Origin: Raffaelea ambrosiae
Lineage: Eukaryota; Ascomycota; Sordariomycetes; Ophiostomatales; Ophiostomataceae
Length of the DNA stretch: 64,000 nt
Assembly: GCA_002778195.1 (NCBI GenBank)
Contig: PCDI01000010.1
Span: 1-64,000, forward strand
Reading direction: 5' to 3'
Shown: one piece after another, positions 33,914 through 44,888 of the stretch
Layout: the number at the start of each line of letters is the position of its first letter
Position numbering within the stretch: the stretch's first letter is position 1
The notes under the pieces: generated by a model
Databases searched by the model: none
What the model saw: only the letters and a program-made list of their open reading frames with translations
Told to the model about the DNA's origin: nothing
Translations under genes and position numbers: made by a program

Positions 33914-36900
33914 GATGGGGTGGGAGCCAGACGAGGGGAAGACGAGGCCGGGAGAGGGAAAATGCAGGTGTTGGCAGATAGACTAGGAGGGCTATCGCCC
34001 AAATTTAGGTTATCGGGGTCCGCAAAGGAGAGCCGGGTCGGATTGCGAAACTTAAGGGTCGCACGAGAGGGGGTGTTGGGGTAAAAACGCCAATGGATGC
34101 GACGAGGTATTGGCGTGTCTTGCGAGGCAGCGGTGTGCGGTGCACTCGAGCAGAGCGATGCCGGTTTGGCGGAAGGACGAGCCACGAGGGCAGATGCCGA
34201 GTGGTAGAGTGGAGGGCAAATGGGGTTTGCTTCCTCCAAATCACGCGCAGGCGACAGCTGGGGCGCGAGCGACTGGCCACGGGCTTGGCTCGACGAAAAG
34301 ACGCAGGAGGGCGTACTGGTCACAGAGGCGATGGTCTGGCAGCCGTTGCAATCGTTTTGCGACTTGTCGGTTGCTTCTTTCGGACGTCTTTGGCTGTGTT
34401 TCGCAGTCTCGCTCGTTTTTGGGGGGGGGGGGATTCGGTCTAGCAGGATTGCACACGCTTCGGGAACTGCGGACGAGGAGCAGCAGTGGGCAGACGTCCC
34501 GTGCTTCTCGCGGCTGTCTGTTTGCGCGAGTTTCGCCTCGGACAAGTCCCTTGTTGTCGATGTCGTCGTGCCGTCGCGTTGAACCTTCTCTTCGTGTGAA
34601 GAGTGAGGTCCTGGCGAATTGTGCCGTCGATGCAAAAAAAGCGTTGGGGAGGAGAAGGGGGGGGGACGACGGGGAATTTTTATTTTTATTTTTGGCGTCG
34701 AAAAAAGACGGGAGAGGTAGGAATGGGAGGGGGCTATGGAAGTGTCTTGGGAAGGTGCACCCCCGCGAGTTTTCTGTGGCAGGGTGTCTGGGATAGGAAG
34801 GGAGTGGGCGGGACGCAGTTGCGGGCAGGCCAGACTGACAGGAAGACCTGACGTGGGTGCCACCGAGAGCCGAGGAGGGAAAGAGGAAAGAGGAAGGAGC
34901 AGCCACCTAGAACCAGGAAGAAGGTGGGGTGGGGTGGGTGTTCGCAGGAGAAAATAGGGAGGGGGGGACCCCTACTACCGTACAAACTGCATGTGGATCA
35001 CTTCTTTTCTAGTTGAATTTTTTTTTTTCCAGCGCTAGAGTGTAGACGGCCTGTGCGCTAATATCGATATTTTTGCAGCATACTGGAGAAGAAAGAAGAG
35101 GTGACATAAGTATATAACTAGTACAATAGTATGCTACGGCAGCACGACAGGACAGGCAAAAACAGCCAGGTGACATCTGGTCACGGCCAAGCCTGGCTGT
35201 CGGCACGCATTGTTCGACCACCCGGCAGGGAGCACGCGAACAATGAGCTTGCCGGGCCCTGGAACTACACTAATATAGCACGGCGAGAAACCGCGAGTTC
35301 TTACGAGCACATACGCAGTAAGAAGCTTGCCAAACAGCAAGTACACCAACCATGGCGGAGAAGACTCTTTGTTCTGACACAGCCATCCGGATCCGCCATC
35401 CGGATCCCCAGCTGAAGCAAAGCAAACATTTCTTAACCGCAGTGCGTGATGGTTCCTGTCGCACTCGCACGCTCAAACGGAACGGCACTGTGTCTTGATT
35501 TTCTACATATTGCCTAGCCGGGCAATTTGCCGACCGACTGGCGGCGTCTTATGGGCCTATCTTGAGAAGTGCTAGTCTCGTCAGGGTGGGCCCAGTAACA
35601 CCGCCGGTACGGTCGGTGGAGAGACGGTCAAGAGGAAGGTCGAGACGGAGAATGAAAAGAGGGTGGGAGTTGGCCGAGGTGTGTAATTGTGGCCAGGTTG
35701 AAGAAAAAAAAACAAAGCGAAAAACAAGGGGAAAAAACGTTGTGTGTCACCGTCCAACGTACAACGGCAACGGTGGCTGTTGTCGTGCTGTGCGGCAGCG
35801 CCGGCCTGTTCGTTCGTGTCCGTTTCGATGGAGTCGACTGGTGAGGCTGTTTGTTTTCCCTATTTTGCTGTGCTTGGGGAGTCATACCGCGATTCACCCA
35901 ACTCCCTGGGGCCCCTGGCTGGTCCCTGCAGCTGTCATCCGGTCTGTGACTTTCTCAGCTCACCGCACGTCCACTGGATGCCGCAACCCACCATTAGGGC
36001 GCCTGCAGCACGGCCTCTGGGCCTCTGTTTGGGTCAACCGGGCTGTCTGAGCTTCTCTGGCTGGCTGTCTGGATTTCCAGGTTTCCAGTGCGCATAATGC
36101 GGGATGCTCAGAATGATCGAAATACTCGTATGTGGGTCCCACCCAGCCAACCACAGACCAACCAGCGTCCAGAAAGCCACTCTCCCGTCCAGACATAGCT
36201 AGCACCATGCGAAGGGACCGAGATGGAGGTATGGAGACTTTTGATGGAGACCTCGTCCTTCCTCGCAATGTGAAGATTTCTGCAGGTTTTCTGCATGGCT
36301 TGTTCTAGCGGAGGAGCGCCACCTCTGAAGCTACGTCTCGCGACCGACACCTCTTTACGGAGCATGTAAGGTGAGTCTGCAGATGCATGTTCAGATGCAA
36401 GCCGACATCAGGCTATGCATGTTGATAATGGGATCGGTCTCGGAAGTCCAAGGAAGCAGGGAAGCTACGGATCGAAGCCCTGCGACAGACAGACGAGGCC
36501 ATGAAAGACGAACCAAGAAACAAGCCAACAAATCAACAAATACCAGGTTCGCAAGATGGTGCCAACCAAAGATGCAGCTATTATGGTAGAAAACAAAAGT
36601 GTGTGTCCGGTACTGGGGTCCAGAGTACAAATCTTTGGCAGGATACTTGCCCACAGGCATCCCATGCTCCCATGCTTTCCCACCTTGATTGTCATCTCGC
36701 AGGTTCTGTCCTTGTGATCGCAAACCCTCGCTGGCCAACCCAGCTGTGGGAGCGTTGCCAGCTTGGTCGGCGTCTTTATTGGCTGAGAATGCGGCCGACC
36801 ATATACTATGTATTGTGACGAGTAAGACACAACGACAGCGGGCAGAATAAGATCTCCAATGTACGTTATGTGACCGGTTGTGCACCCACGCACTAAGGTG

Positions 36901-37899
36901 TGGTACACCGTCCAAAGGCGAGTAATATGACACGACAAAACCCCACACAGACAGCATTGGCCAGTAGGTGGGGGGTAGCCGTCTACACACTCGAGTTTGT
37001 TTGCGCCGCTTGGGACGGAAAAAGAAAAGAAAGGAAAGAGCAACCAACCAACCAGAAGCCAAGCTTTCGCACCGAGCCCCAATTCTGGGTTCTCACAGGT
37101 GTTCGCGACTCGCACACTTTCTTCTCCTGGCAGACCCCCCCCGGCGGCTTGGAGCACAACTCCACCTGTGATCATTATTCCCATACTAGTGCTGTGCTCC
37201 CGAGAATGGTGGCCCATTGCATGCCGACAAGAAGTGTATTGTATCTTTTTACAACATCCAGCGAGGCACACGACCCAGCGTCCGTGGGTGGCGCATGGAA
37301 CCACCCGTTCCCGTATGGCCCCAGCAGAATAATATGTTTGTGCTGTTTGTGCCGCAGTTTCGAATGGGCCGCCGATCTATGACTGCCGTTGGCATCCTCG
37401 ACAAATTGGAAGCTGACGTACGTTTAACTGTTCAACAATGCGACAGCCAGCATACCACACTGTGAGCCAAAAGCCACAAGCTGGGATGTTTGAGCAAGTA
37501 TGCAGAGTGCACAAGAAACATGCTGTGTGCGAGCAACTCGCCGAGGCAGTTCGTAGTCTGGCTCCATATATATGCCATTTACACACCTTGTCTTTCACGT
37601 ACGGCCATAGATACTGGAAAGCACGGGATCCCGTCCGCTCTCCCCTAGTTAAACCAGTAATCGGCGGATTAGTAGTTGGGTCGGTGACGACCAGCGAATA
37701 CCCGCTGCTGTACGTTTTTTTTTTTTTGGCTTTTTTTTCGATTTATTTTTGTCGATTTATTTTTTGTCGATTTATGTTTGAGAGCTCTGTGTCTTGTACA
37801 CTTTTTCAATTGATTTTTATCACGCTCTCTGTTATATCTCTGCTAAAAGAGAAATCCTATTATTTTCACCACTGCGTTAAGGATAGAAATAAACAGGAC
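33914..37899. other. Long intergenic region, no convincing gene
   Basis: This is 4 kb of sequence without a gene I can support. The part next to the bHLH start (33914-35000) is probably its promoter and leader; it has G-runs at 34419-34432 and 34656-34664. A direct repeat of 13 bases occurs at 35382-35407 (CCATCCGGATCCG-like). Open frames of up to 279 codons (36465-37304, minus) lack coding bias, splice partners or domains. AT-rich sequence with T-runs follows at 37710-37860. Confidence 0.5.
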
Positions 37900-38940
37900 T
37901 GACAAAAGGGACGGCAGCCAAATGTGGGCGTCAAGCCCAGCGATTCTGCCAGCTCCAGCAGCCTGTGGCTTCTCCTCCTCCCTCGTCCACCGGCCGGTCG
38001 TCCTGGACTTTCGGAAGCGCACCGTCGCCTGGTCGAGGTCGGTGTTTACGTGGGACTCGCTGTGCACCAGGCCTCGAACTGGCCGCCGACAACCTCCTGC
38101 AGCGACGCCAGCGTTGCCCGCCCAGCCGCGCCGTGGTCGGTGCCGAGGACGTCGGTGTCGCGCGGGGCCGCGTGCAAAACACAACCGGGCTCAGGTAGCC
38201 GTGCCGGCGCTGCATCTCGACCCACTCGTCCTGGAAGAGGAGGGACTGGCAGTCGGACGTGACGTGCATCCACGCGCACGGTCAGAAACTGGGTCGGGCT
38301 GGGAGTGGGCCAGCGACCGCCCCGTCGTCTGCCGCCAGCGAGGTAGAACGGCTTGTCTGTTGTCGTCGTTGTCGTCGCCGTGGCGCGACTGATGTTTCTC
38401 GACGCGGAGCTGACGCCAGCCCCCCCCCCCACACGCCCTTGCCCGGCACCGCCTGGTCGTCGACGGCGTACGGCTTTTGCGCAACCATTCACCGGTCTAG
38501 AGCCATTGGTCTGTCTGGCCGCATCGCCAGGCCAGCTGGAAGCACGGCACACCGCGCGCCGCAGACTCGGAGCTGTGTCGCCTCGCCCATCGCCCGACAT
38601 TGCCAAGATGGAGACCCCACTCCGTCACCGGCTCGGCTTGGTGGTGCTGCTGCTGTGGCTGCCGCCTGTGCACCGAAACCTAATGCTCTCGCCCCAGTGG
38701 CACCAGTCCCAGGACGGACCCGTCGTAGAGCTCGGTCGCATTGATCTCCTCGATGGCGTTGCCGCCCACATCAATGTAGTCCGTGAACTTGGGTGAGAGG
38801 GTGCTCGCACCTAATGGACGTGGCCACGAGCATGCCATTGATGCTGTGACGAGGACGGGAAACGTCGACGGCCATCACTTCCACCGTGAACGTATCGTGT
38901 CGGCGGTCCTTGCTCATGGTTGCGACGCCATCTAGTGTGG
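37900..38940 (-). pseudogene. Degraded protein-coding gene, family not identified
   Basis: A GC-rich island between AT-richer flanks holds protein-like fragments in different minus-strand frames. One begins at the ATG 38917 (MSKDRRHDTFTVEVMAVDVS onward to NGMLVATSI). After a one-base shift near 38797 another reads KFTDYIDVGGNAIEEINATE, then ELYDGSVLGLVPLGREH and a stop. Further down are SDCQSLLFQDEWVEMQRRHG and, in another frame, LGTDHGAAGRATLASLQEVV. Frame changes and stops between the pieces cannot all be removed by plausible introns; one gap is only 23 nt. I infer a decayed gene. It lies just upstream of the NCS1 permease, so it may once have belonged to that cluster. Confidence 0.45.
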
Positions 38941-39144
38941 GTGCCGGAAGTGATTCAGAAGCATGGACCCATCTTGTTCCTCGTCGTCATACTGAAATCG
39001 AGCTCGGCTTGCAAGATAGGAGCCTGTCGAACGCATCGGGACCATGTGTGCAAAAGATAGGAGTGGAAGGGTTCTTCGTGATTGGCGGAGGCCCGGTGTT
39101 AGATGATTGGCGGAACCCTTGTTCCCTCAATGAACGTCCTCCAA

Positions 39145-39330
39145 CTTATCCGTTCTGTCGGGTTGCGTCGACGATAAGGCACCCGGGGTCTATGAAACTA
39201 GGACCAAAGCGTGTCAAGGTCTGGCGGGCAAACGGCGCCTCGGATTCAGAGGGAGCCATTGCCTGATAACTACGCGACGTCTCTCCTTGGCTGCCTGGCA
39301 GATCGTGGAAAGAGATCATTCGATGATAAG
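39145..39330. promoter_or_regulatory. Cluster of four GATAA(G) elements upstream of the NCS1 permease
   Basis: GATAAG occurs at 39145-39150 (minus), 39173-39178 (plus) and 39325-39330 (plus), and GATAAC at 39265-39270, all within 320 bases of the permease start. AreA/NIT2 GATA factors activate nitrogen-catabolic genes through paired sites like these. Control is inferred from the motifs. Confidence 0.5.
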
Positions 39331-39462
39331 GCCAGCCGGCAAGACCAACAAGGGAGGCTGCCATCACCTCCTATATGCCCTGCCCGTGTTGCTCGAAATT
39401 ATTCCGCTTCTGCCAGCCCGGACACACGTCCAAACCAACCCCCAAAAGGGCCTTTTTTTTTT

Positions 39463-41249
39463 ATGAATACGCCGCCCATCATGCTGTCCCTGTCTTCCCT
39501 GGTTGCTTATTTGGAAGTTCCGCATCCGTCGAACGAGCCACGTCCGACGTTTCTGGTCAGCCATGACACGAAACCGATCGAGAAGGCCCGCCGTGTCTGG
39601 GCCTGGACGGGCTTCTTCGGCGTGTGGTGCACGGCGGCCTTTAGCATGTCCAACTTTCAACTTGTCAGTATGAGCCAAAGGCATTGGCAAGCACGCGCTG
39701 TGCCCATCCATCGACCGTTCAAACACTGACGTCTCCTGTCGTCTGCAGGGCTCGAGCTTGCTCGCGCTGGGGCTCAATTGGTGGCAGACAATCGTGGCCA
39801 CCTTTTTCGGGCACCTGTTCAGCGCCCTCATCGTTCTCGGCATGGGCATCCCGGGGCTGGAATACCGCATTTCCTTTCCCATCTCCACGCGTGTTGGCTG
39901 GGGTACGTCGCGCACCCGGATCGTTGCCATCCCTCCCTGCCTTCTTGTGGAAGGATTGCCCTGTCCCACGGTCGGGGGAACCACACACATGTCTGACACA
40001 AGCGCGCGTCGAGCAGGATACGTCGGCTCCATCTTTGTGGTGCTGAACCGCATCGTCACGGCCGTCATCTTCACGGCCGTCCAGGGCTGGATGGGCGGCC
40101 TGGTGACGTACGTCTGCCTGCGCGCCCTCTGGCCCAGCATCGACCGCATCCCCAACACGCTGGCGGCCTCGACGGGGACCACGTCGGCCCAGTTCGTCGG
40201 CTTCGTGGTGTGGTACGTCGTGCAGATTGCCACGCTCTTCCTGACGCCCGAGAATGTGCGCTTCGTGGTCATGGCGGGCGGCGCCCTGGGCTTCGTCGTC
40301 CAGCTGGTGCTGACGTGTTGGGCCTGCGGCACCATGGGCGACGCCGGCTTCGGCTCCGTGCTCGCGAGCCAGAACGGCTCGCTCTCGCCGGCGATGCGGG
40401 GCTGGATGATGGTCTACGGCATGTCCCTCACCAGCGCCAGCATCACGACGGCCTCGCTCAGCGTGTGCGACTACACCCGGTTTGCCCGCCGCTTCGCGTC
40501 CGGCACGTGGAGCCAGCTGGCCGGCGCCCTGCCCGCCTGGCTGGCCAACGTCTTTGGCGTGCTGACCATCGCCGCCACGCAGAACCGCTACGGCCGCCCG
40601 CTGTGGAACCTCCCCACGCTGCTCATCGCCGTCCAGGACGCCGACCCCACGTCGGGCACGCGCGTCGCCGTCTTCTTCGCCGCCTTCTGCATGGCCCTGC
40701 TGCAGCTGGCGCTCAACATTGCCGGCAACACCTTTAGCGGCGGGACCGACATGGCGGCGCTGCTGCCGCGCTGGATCAACATCCGCCGGGGCCAGGTGGC
40801 CACGGCGCTGCTGGCCGTGTGCATCAACCCGTGGTACCTGGTGAGCTCGGCCACGGTGTTTCTGTCGGCCATGTCGTCGTACGCGGTGATTCTGCAGCCC
40901 TTTATGGGCATCATGGTGGCCGAGTACTTTGTCGTGCAGAAGCGGCGGCTGCGCGTGGCCGACCTGTACATGCTCGGCAGCGAGTCGATCTACTGGTACA
41001 CGCTGGGCGTGAACTGGCGCGCTGTTTTGGCGGTACGTGAACAGCATCGTAGTCTTGGCGCCCTGCGGACTGCTTGGTGGAATCCGCTTCTAACCCATCT
41101 ATCTACACAGTGGCTCGTCGGGACTATACCGCATTTCCCGGGCTTTATCAACACCGTCAACGCGACAATTCCTGTTTCCATGGGATCGAAATACCTTTAT
41201 TACCTGGACGCATATTCTGGGTTCCTGCTGGGTAGGGTTTCTCTGACCG

Positions 41250-41282
<33 letters not shown>

Positions 41283-41526
41283 GCGTTCCTTCCACTAACT
41301 ACGCATCACAGCTTTCGTGGTCATAGTTCTCTTGGATCTGGTTGCACCGGTCAAGCGGCAAAAGGAATACATTGCCTCCGTCTCTCGTGTGGAGGCCATT
41401 GACATTAACGAAAAGATGATTGTGGGCGCGGAAATTGTGAATGGGGTCCAAGTCGTCGAGCAGGCTTCTTCAGGTGGCCTGATGGACCGGGCCCCGTCTT
41501 TTGACGAGAAGCACCACAACGTGTAG
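39463..41526 (+). CDS. NCS1-family permease (hydantoin/allantoin/nucleobase:cation symporter)
   Basis: Exons 39463-39663, 39749-39902, 40017-41032, 41111-41231 and 41312-41526 give 568 residues, the normal size. After a short cytosolic N terminus (LEVPHPSNEPRPTF) comes WAWTGFFGVWCTAAFSMSNF, then GSSLLALGLNWWQTIVATFF, the NCS1 TM1-TM2 signature; about twelve membrane segments follow (QFVGFVVWYVVQIATLFL, SSYAVILQPFMGIMVAEYF). NCS1 members import cytosine, uracil, allantoin, hydantoins (Mhp1) or vitamins with a proton or sodium ion. The substrate cannot be read from the sequence. Next to the hydantoinase gene, a hydantoin-like or other cyclic amide is my favoured inference. Translation may start at 39481 instead. 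Intron 4 contains a T31 run. It converges on the Zn2Cys6 gene. Confidence 0.88.
41251..41281 (+). repeat. T31 homopolymer in intron 4 of the NCS1 gene
   Basis: Thirty-one consecutive T residues make the pyrimidine tract of this intron. The length may be imprecise in the assembly. The coding frame is unaffected because the run is intronic. Confidence 0.9.
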
Positions 41527-41790
41527 AGCTGGTTTCGGCCAGAGAACAAATATTCATACAGTGGCTGTCATTCGACCCAGAAGGGGGTCCATATAGGCGA
41601 AATACATAGATTGATTCCAATTCATTCCAAAAGGACAGAAATTTGTACTCGCCGATGGGTTTCCATCGGGTCAGAATAGGCGAGGGAGACATGTACATGG
41701 ACAAGCGGATTCCACAATCATTTTGCTACGCTTTGGTATTGGTACTGAATACTGGTTTTGTGAAGAGGGACACACGTCATGGTCGTCTGG

Positions 41791-44313
41791 TCACTCGTTC
41801 ATAAAGTCCAGGCTGTCTATATCGATGCTCTGCAGAATGGTGCTCCACTCGCCCGACTCAAACAGGTTGCCGCTGAAGTCGAAGCCGCCCAGCATGTCTT
41901 CCATGCCGGCCGTGTTGGGCCCCGCATCCAGGCCACTCTCGGTCTCCTCGTCCGTTCCTCTCCCACCACAACGGCCACCACCACCACCATCACCACCAGG
42001 GCTGAGACGGACCGCCTGGCTGCTGCGGCTGTCTTGGCTGCTGCGGTTCAGCAGAAACCCGATGCCGCAGCGCTGCAGATAGTGGCGCGCCGAGATCTCG
42101 CCGCCAAACACGGGGCCAATGTCCGGGGCCATGCTCTCGGGCGTGGTGACGTTGTTGTCGTCGTTGTCGTCGTTGTGGTGGTCCATCGTCGGGCCGGCAC
42201 CGCGGGCACCCGGACCTCGGACGCGGCCGCCCCCGCCCGGGGTGGTGCTGCTGCTGAGGCTGGTGGTGCGGCGGCGGCAGTGGTCGTAGAGTTGCAGCAT
42301 CTTGGTGAGCACCTTGAGCCCCCGGGCCACCACGGGCAGGCGCAGCGGGCTCGCGGCCAGGTCCTGCCGGACCATGTCCACGTCGGCGCGCAGGGTGGCG
42401 GGCGCGTGGCGCTCGACCAGCAAGAAGGCGGCGACCTGGACGGCGCTGCTGTAGGCCTGGTAGATGGCAATGGCAAACTTGGGGCTGCGGCGGCAGGCGG
42501 GGGTCCGGCGCAGCAGCTTGTAGCTGGCCAGGGCCTCCTGGGCGACGCGGGTGCTGGCGGCCAGGGCCTCGGCCTGGGTGGCCAGGAACGGCCGCAGCAT
42601 GCGCAGCAGCTGCAGACAGACGGAGCTGTGGTAGAGGTAGTGCTGCCACAGCATGTTGGGCGGCAGGTGGGCCATGGCGGCGTCGTGGCCGTCGTCGCGG
42701 TCGTCGTCGCGGGTGGCGAGGACGCGCTCCCAGGCGTCCTGGTGAAAGAAGGGGGGCAGGTCGGCGGCGACGGCCTGGAGCTGCCGGTACAGCGAGGACA
42801 CGTAGTCCCAGTCCTGGAGGTGGGCGCGGTCGTCGGCGTAGAGGACGTGGAAGAGCTGGAAGACGCGGGCGCGCGCAATCTGGCTGCTGGCGTCGGTGGG
42901 CTCGTGCAGGGGCCGCGGCACGACCGCCGCCGCCGCCGCCTCCAGGCTGTCGTTGCGGCAGTTGGCCGGCGGCCCCCCCAGGCTGTCGTTGCGGCAGTTG
43001 GCCGGCGGCCCCCCCAGGCTGTCGTTGTGGCAGTTGGCCGGCAGCCCCCCCAGGCTGTCGTTGTTGCAGTTGGCCGGCAGCGGCACGCGGTCCGGCCGGG
43101 TCTGGATCAGCGGGCAGCGGCCGTTGTTGAGGCAGCGGTCGGCGTCGGCGATCCACAGCTCCCACCACAGCCGGCGGCGCATCTCCGTCTCGAGGAGGGT
43201 GGTGCTGGTGGCGCTGCTGGTGGCGGCCGTCGCACGGGTCGGCGCGTCGTCGCGGTCCAGCCGCAGCGCCTGGGCGTGGTGCACGGCCTGGGCCAGGCAC
43301 GAGCTGCGCACCTCGGTCTCGTCGCGGCCGTGCCAGTAGATCTGCGTCGTGATGAAGACGGCCAGCTGCACCAGCTGCGGCCGGGACTCGTAGCCGCCGC
43401 TGTGCAGGGCCTGCCGCGAGGCCGCGTACCACGTGTACGCCGTGTCCGGGAGCCGGTCGCCGTCGAGGCCGAGCGCGAACCCCAGCTCCGCCGGCACGTA
43501 CAGGGCGCTCTGGGCCAGGATCGTGAACAGCAGCGCCAGCCACAGCAGGTCGACGCGGTCGTGGCGGTGGCGGTCCACGTCGTCCCAGAACCGGCCGTAC
43601 TCGCTGCGAAAGGTCGGCTCGTGGATCACCGAGTAGATGAGGTTCATGTTCTCCATGAAAAAGGCCAGCAGCATGTCGCACTGGTTGCGCGTCGGCAGCA
43701 GGCCCACCAGCTGGGCCCGCCAGAAGGCCTCGACGCCCTGCCGCCCCGACGGGATGGCCGGCCAGAGGGAGAGGCCGCCCAAGCTGCCCGCGGCCGCCGA
43801 CGCGCGGAACGCGTGGCACGCGTGGAGCGCGCTGGTCGAGTGGGACGGGTCAAGCGCAATCACGGGCAGCAGATCGGCAAGGGAAAGGAAGCCCAAGCTT
43901 TCGCCCACAGACGGCCGTGCCGTCGGGCGGCCCCGGGCCTCCGCCAGGGTGGTGGATGCGGATGCGGATGCGGATGCGGATGCGGATGCGGATGCCGGGA
44001 GCAGTGGGCGAGCAGCGGCCGCTGGTGGCTGAGCTCCATGAAAGGCAGGCAGCGGTGTTCGGTGTGGCGTGGGCGACTGTCTGGGCGGTCTCGGCAGAGC
44101 TCGGGCAGGCGTGGCCGGCTGTTCTCGGACACGTCTGGCCGCATGGTGCGCCGGGTGCGCCAGACACCTGTCGACCCTCCCCCAGCGCACACAGCTGCTG
44201 CAGGGCAGCTGCCGGTCGCACTTCATGCGGTGCTGACGACATGGAAGGCAGCTGAGCGGCCGCTGTCGACCAGTGCCGGTGCCGGGCTGTCCCTGGACCA
44301 TCGTGGTGCCCAT
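41791..44313 (-). CDS. Zn2Cys6 fungal transcription factor, probable cluster regulator
   Basis: A single exon of 840 residues from ATG 44313. The binuclear zinc cluster is at 22-50 (CLPCRQHRMKC, CSSC, then C; spacing C-x2-C-x6-C-x5-C-x2-C-x8-C). A fungal_trans middle homology domain starts near 230 (VEAFWRAQLVGLLPTRNQC, MLLAFFMENMNLIYSVIHEP, LLWLALLFTILAQSALY). Two repeats sit between: a (Ser-Ala)n run from a GATGCG hexamer, and a 12-residue NDSLGG repeat. The acidic C terminus (SIDIDSLDFMNE) may be an activation tail. The frame is open upstream to an ATG at 44526, but zinc-cluster proteins usually start close to the first cysteine. It diverges from the hydantoinase gene and converges on the NCS1 permease, so it is the best candidate for the cluster's pathway-specific activator. 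Confidence 0.88.
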   Translation of the reverse strand: MGTTMVQGQPGTGTGRQRPLSCLPCRQHRMKCDRQLPCSSCVRWGRVDRCLAHPAHHAARRVREQPATPARALPRPPRQSPTPHRTPLPAFHGAQPPAAAARPLLPASASASASASASASTTLAEARGRPTARPSVGESLGFLSLADLLPVIALDPSHSTSALHACHAFRASAAAGSLGGLSLWPAIPSGRQGVEAFWRAQLVGLLPTRNQCDMLLAFFMENMNLIYSVIHEPTFRSEYGRFWDDVDRHRHDRVDLLWLALLFTILAQSALYVPAELGFALGLDGDRLPDTAYTWYAASRQALHSGGYESRPQLVQLAVFITTQIYWHGRDETEVRSSCLAQAVHHAQALRLDRDDAPTRATAATSSATSTTLLETEMRRRLWWELWIADADRCLNNGRCPLIQTRPDRVPLPANCNNDSLGGLPANCHNDSLGGPPANCRNDSLGGPPANCRNDSLEAAAAAVVPRPLHEPTDASSQIARARVFQLFHVLYADDRAHLQDWDYVSSLYRQLQAVAADLPPFFHQDAWERVLATRDDDRDDGHDAAMAHLPPNMLWQHYLYHSSVCLQLLRMLRPFLATQAEALAASTRVAQEALASYKLLRRTPACRRSPKFAIAIYQAYSSAVQVAAFLLVERHAPATLRADVDMVRQDLAASPLRLPVVARGLKVLTKMLQLYDHCRRRTTSLSSSTTPGGGGRVRGPGARGAGPTMDHHNDDNDDNNVTTPESMAPDIGPVFGGEISARHYLQRCGIGFLLNRSSQDSRSSQAVRLSPGGDGGGGGRCGGRGTDEETESGLDAGPNTAGMEDMLGGFDFSGNLFESGEWSTILQSIDIDSLDFMNE
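42943..43080 (-). repeat. 36-bp tandem repeat in the Zn2Cys6 gene (NDSLGG peptide repeat)
   Basis: Copies start at 42943, 42979, 43015 and 43051 (the last partial). They encode the repeated peptide PANCRNDSLGGP with few changes. Near-identity of the first two copies indicates recent expansion. The period is a multiple of three, so the frame is kept. Confidence 0.9.
43955..43996 (-). repeat. GATGCG hexanucleotide repeat coding (Ser-Ala)n
   Basis: Six perfect GATGCG units plus one variant (GATGCC) run in frame inside the Zn2Cys6 gene between its zinc cluster and the middle homology domain. Copy number is likely to vary between strains. Confidence 0.9.
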
Positions 44314-44888
44314 CGGGTGGACGAGTGGCAGTCTCCGCGATGCAAGGACTACGCTCTGGCTCCTCTGTAGCTGCTCTGCCACAGTGGCCAGCTTGGCGAC
44401 ACAACGTCCGCAAATCAGGCCCCCGGCCCTGCCCTGTACGGCTAGCCGCAAAAGCTGGCGGTCTGGTGATGCCCACCGATAGGAACCCTCGCCTGCCCGA
44501 TCCTGCCGGAGAGATAACGGAGACATGACAAGGCGGGTCCCAAGCCTACGGGACTAACCATTGTGGAGAGATGCCTGTGTATTCCGCCAATCACACCCGC
44601 CACCTTACAACCCCCGTTCCGTGCTGCGTACGGCTAGCCGGACGACATGGCTTGATCCTTGCGCCCCGTCTTGGATTCTTCATGGGGTGTTCCTTGTTGT
44701 TTATCACCAAACAGGCAAGTATATGCTATCTAGGCAGCGATCCTCTGCGCGGCTATACGATGTGCCCATCCCATGCACACCTCGCTGCCCGGGGTCTTGA
44801 TAAAGAACAGGCAGTCTCTTGTTGTGCTGTCCCGGCTTTGGACGAAAAGACTGACGGCAAAACTGCAGAACCCGGCATTAGCAAACTC
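44314..44888. promoter_or_regulatory. Shared divergent promoter of the Zn2Cys6 regulator and hydantoinase gene
   Basis: These 575 bases separate the two opposed starts. GATAA cores occur at 44513-44517 (plus), 44701-44705 (minus) and 44799-44803 (plus). If the regulator starts at 44526 the shared region is 362 bases. No further gene is seen. Confidence 0.5.

Noticed and set aside
35382..35407. Short direct repeat with BamHI-like GGATCC
   Set aside because: Only two copies of 13 bases in intergenic sequence; no sign of a target-site duplication around an element.
36465..37304. 279-codon minus-strand open frame
   Set aside because: No domain, uneven composition, no good start context, and no codon bias like the neighbouring genes.
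43917..44032. Array of GATGCG repeats considered as a CRISPR-like or satellite structure
   Set aside because: It is a simple in-frame hexanucleotide coding repeat with no spacers.
41779..44370. 863-codon open frame on the plus strand opposite the Zn2Cys6 gene
   Set aside because: It is antisense to a gene with a clear zinc cluster and fungal_trans domain. The translation is low-complexity Val/Gly/Arg/Gln, the usual shadow of GC-rich codon usage.
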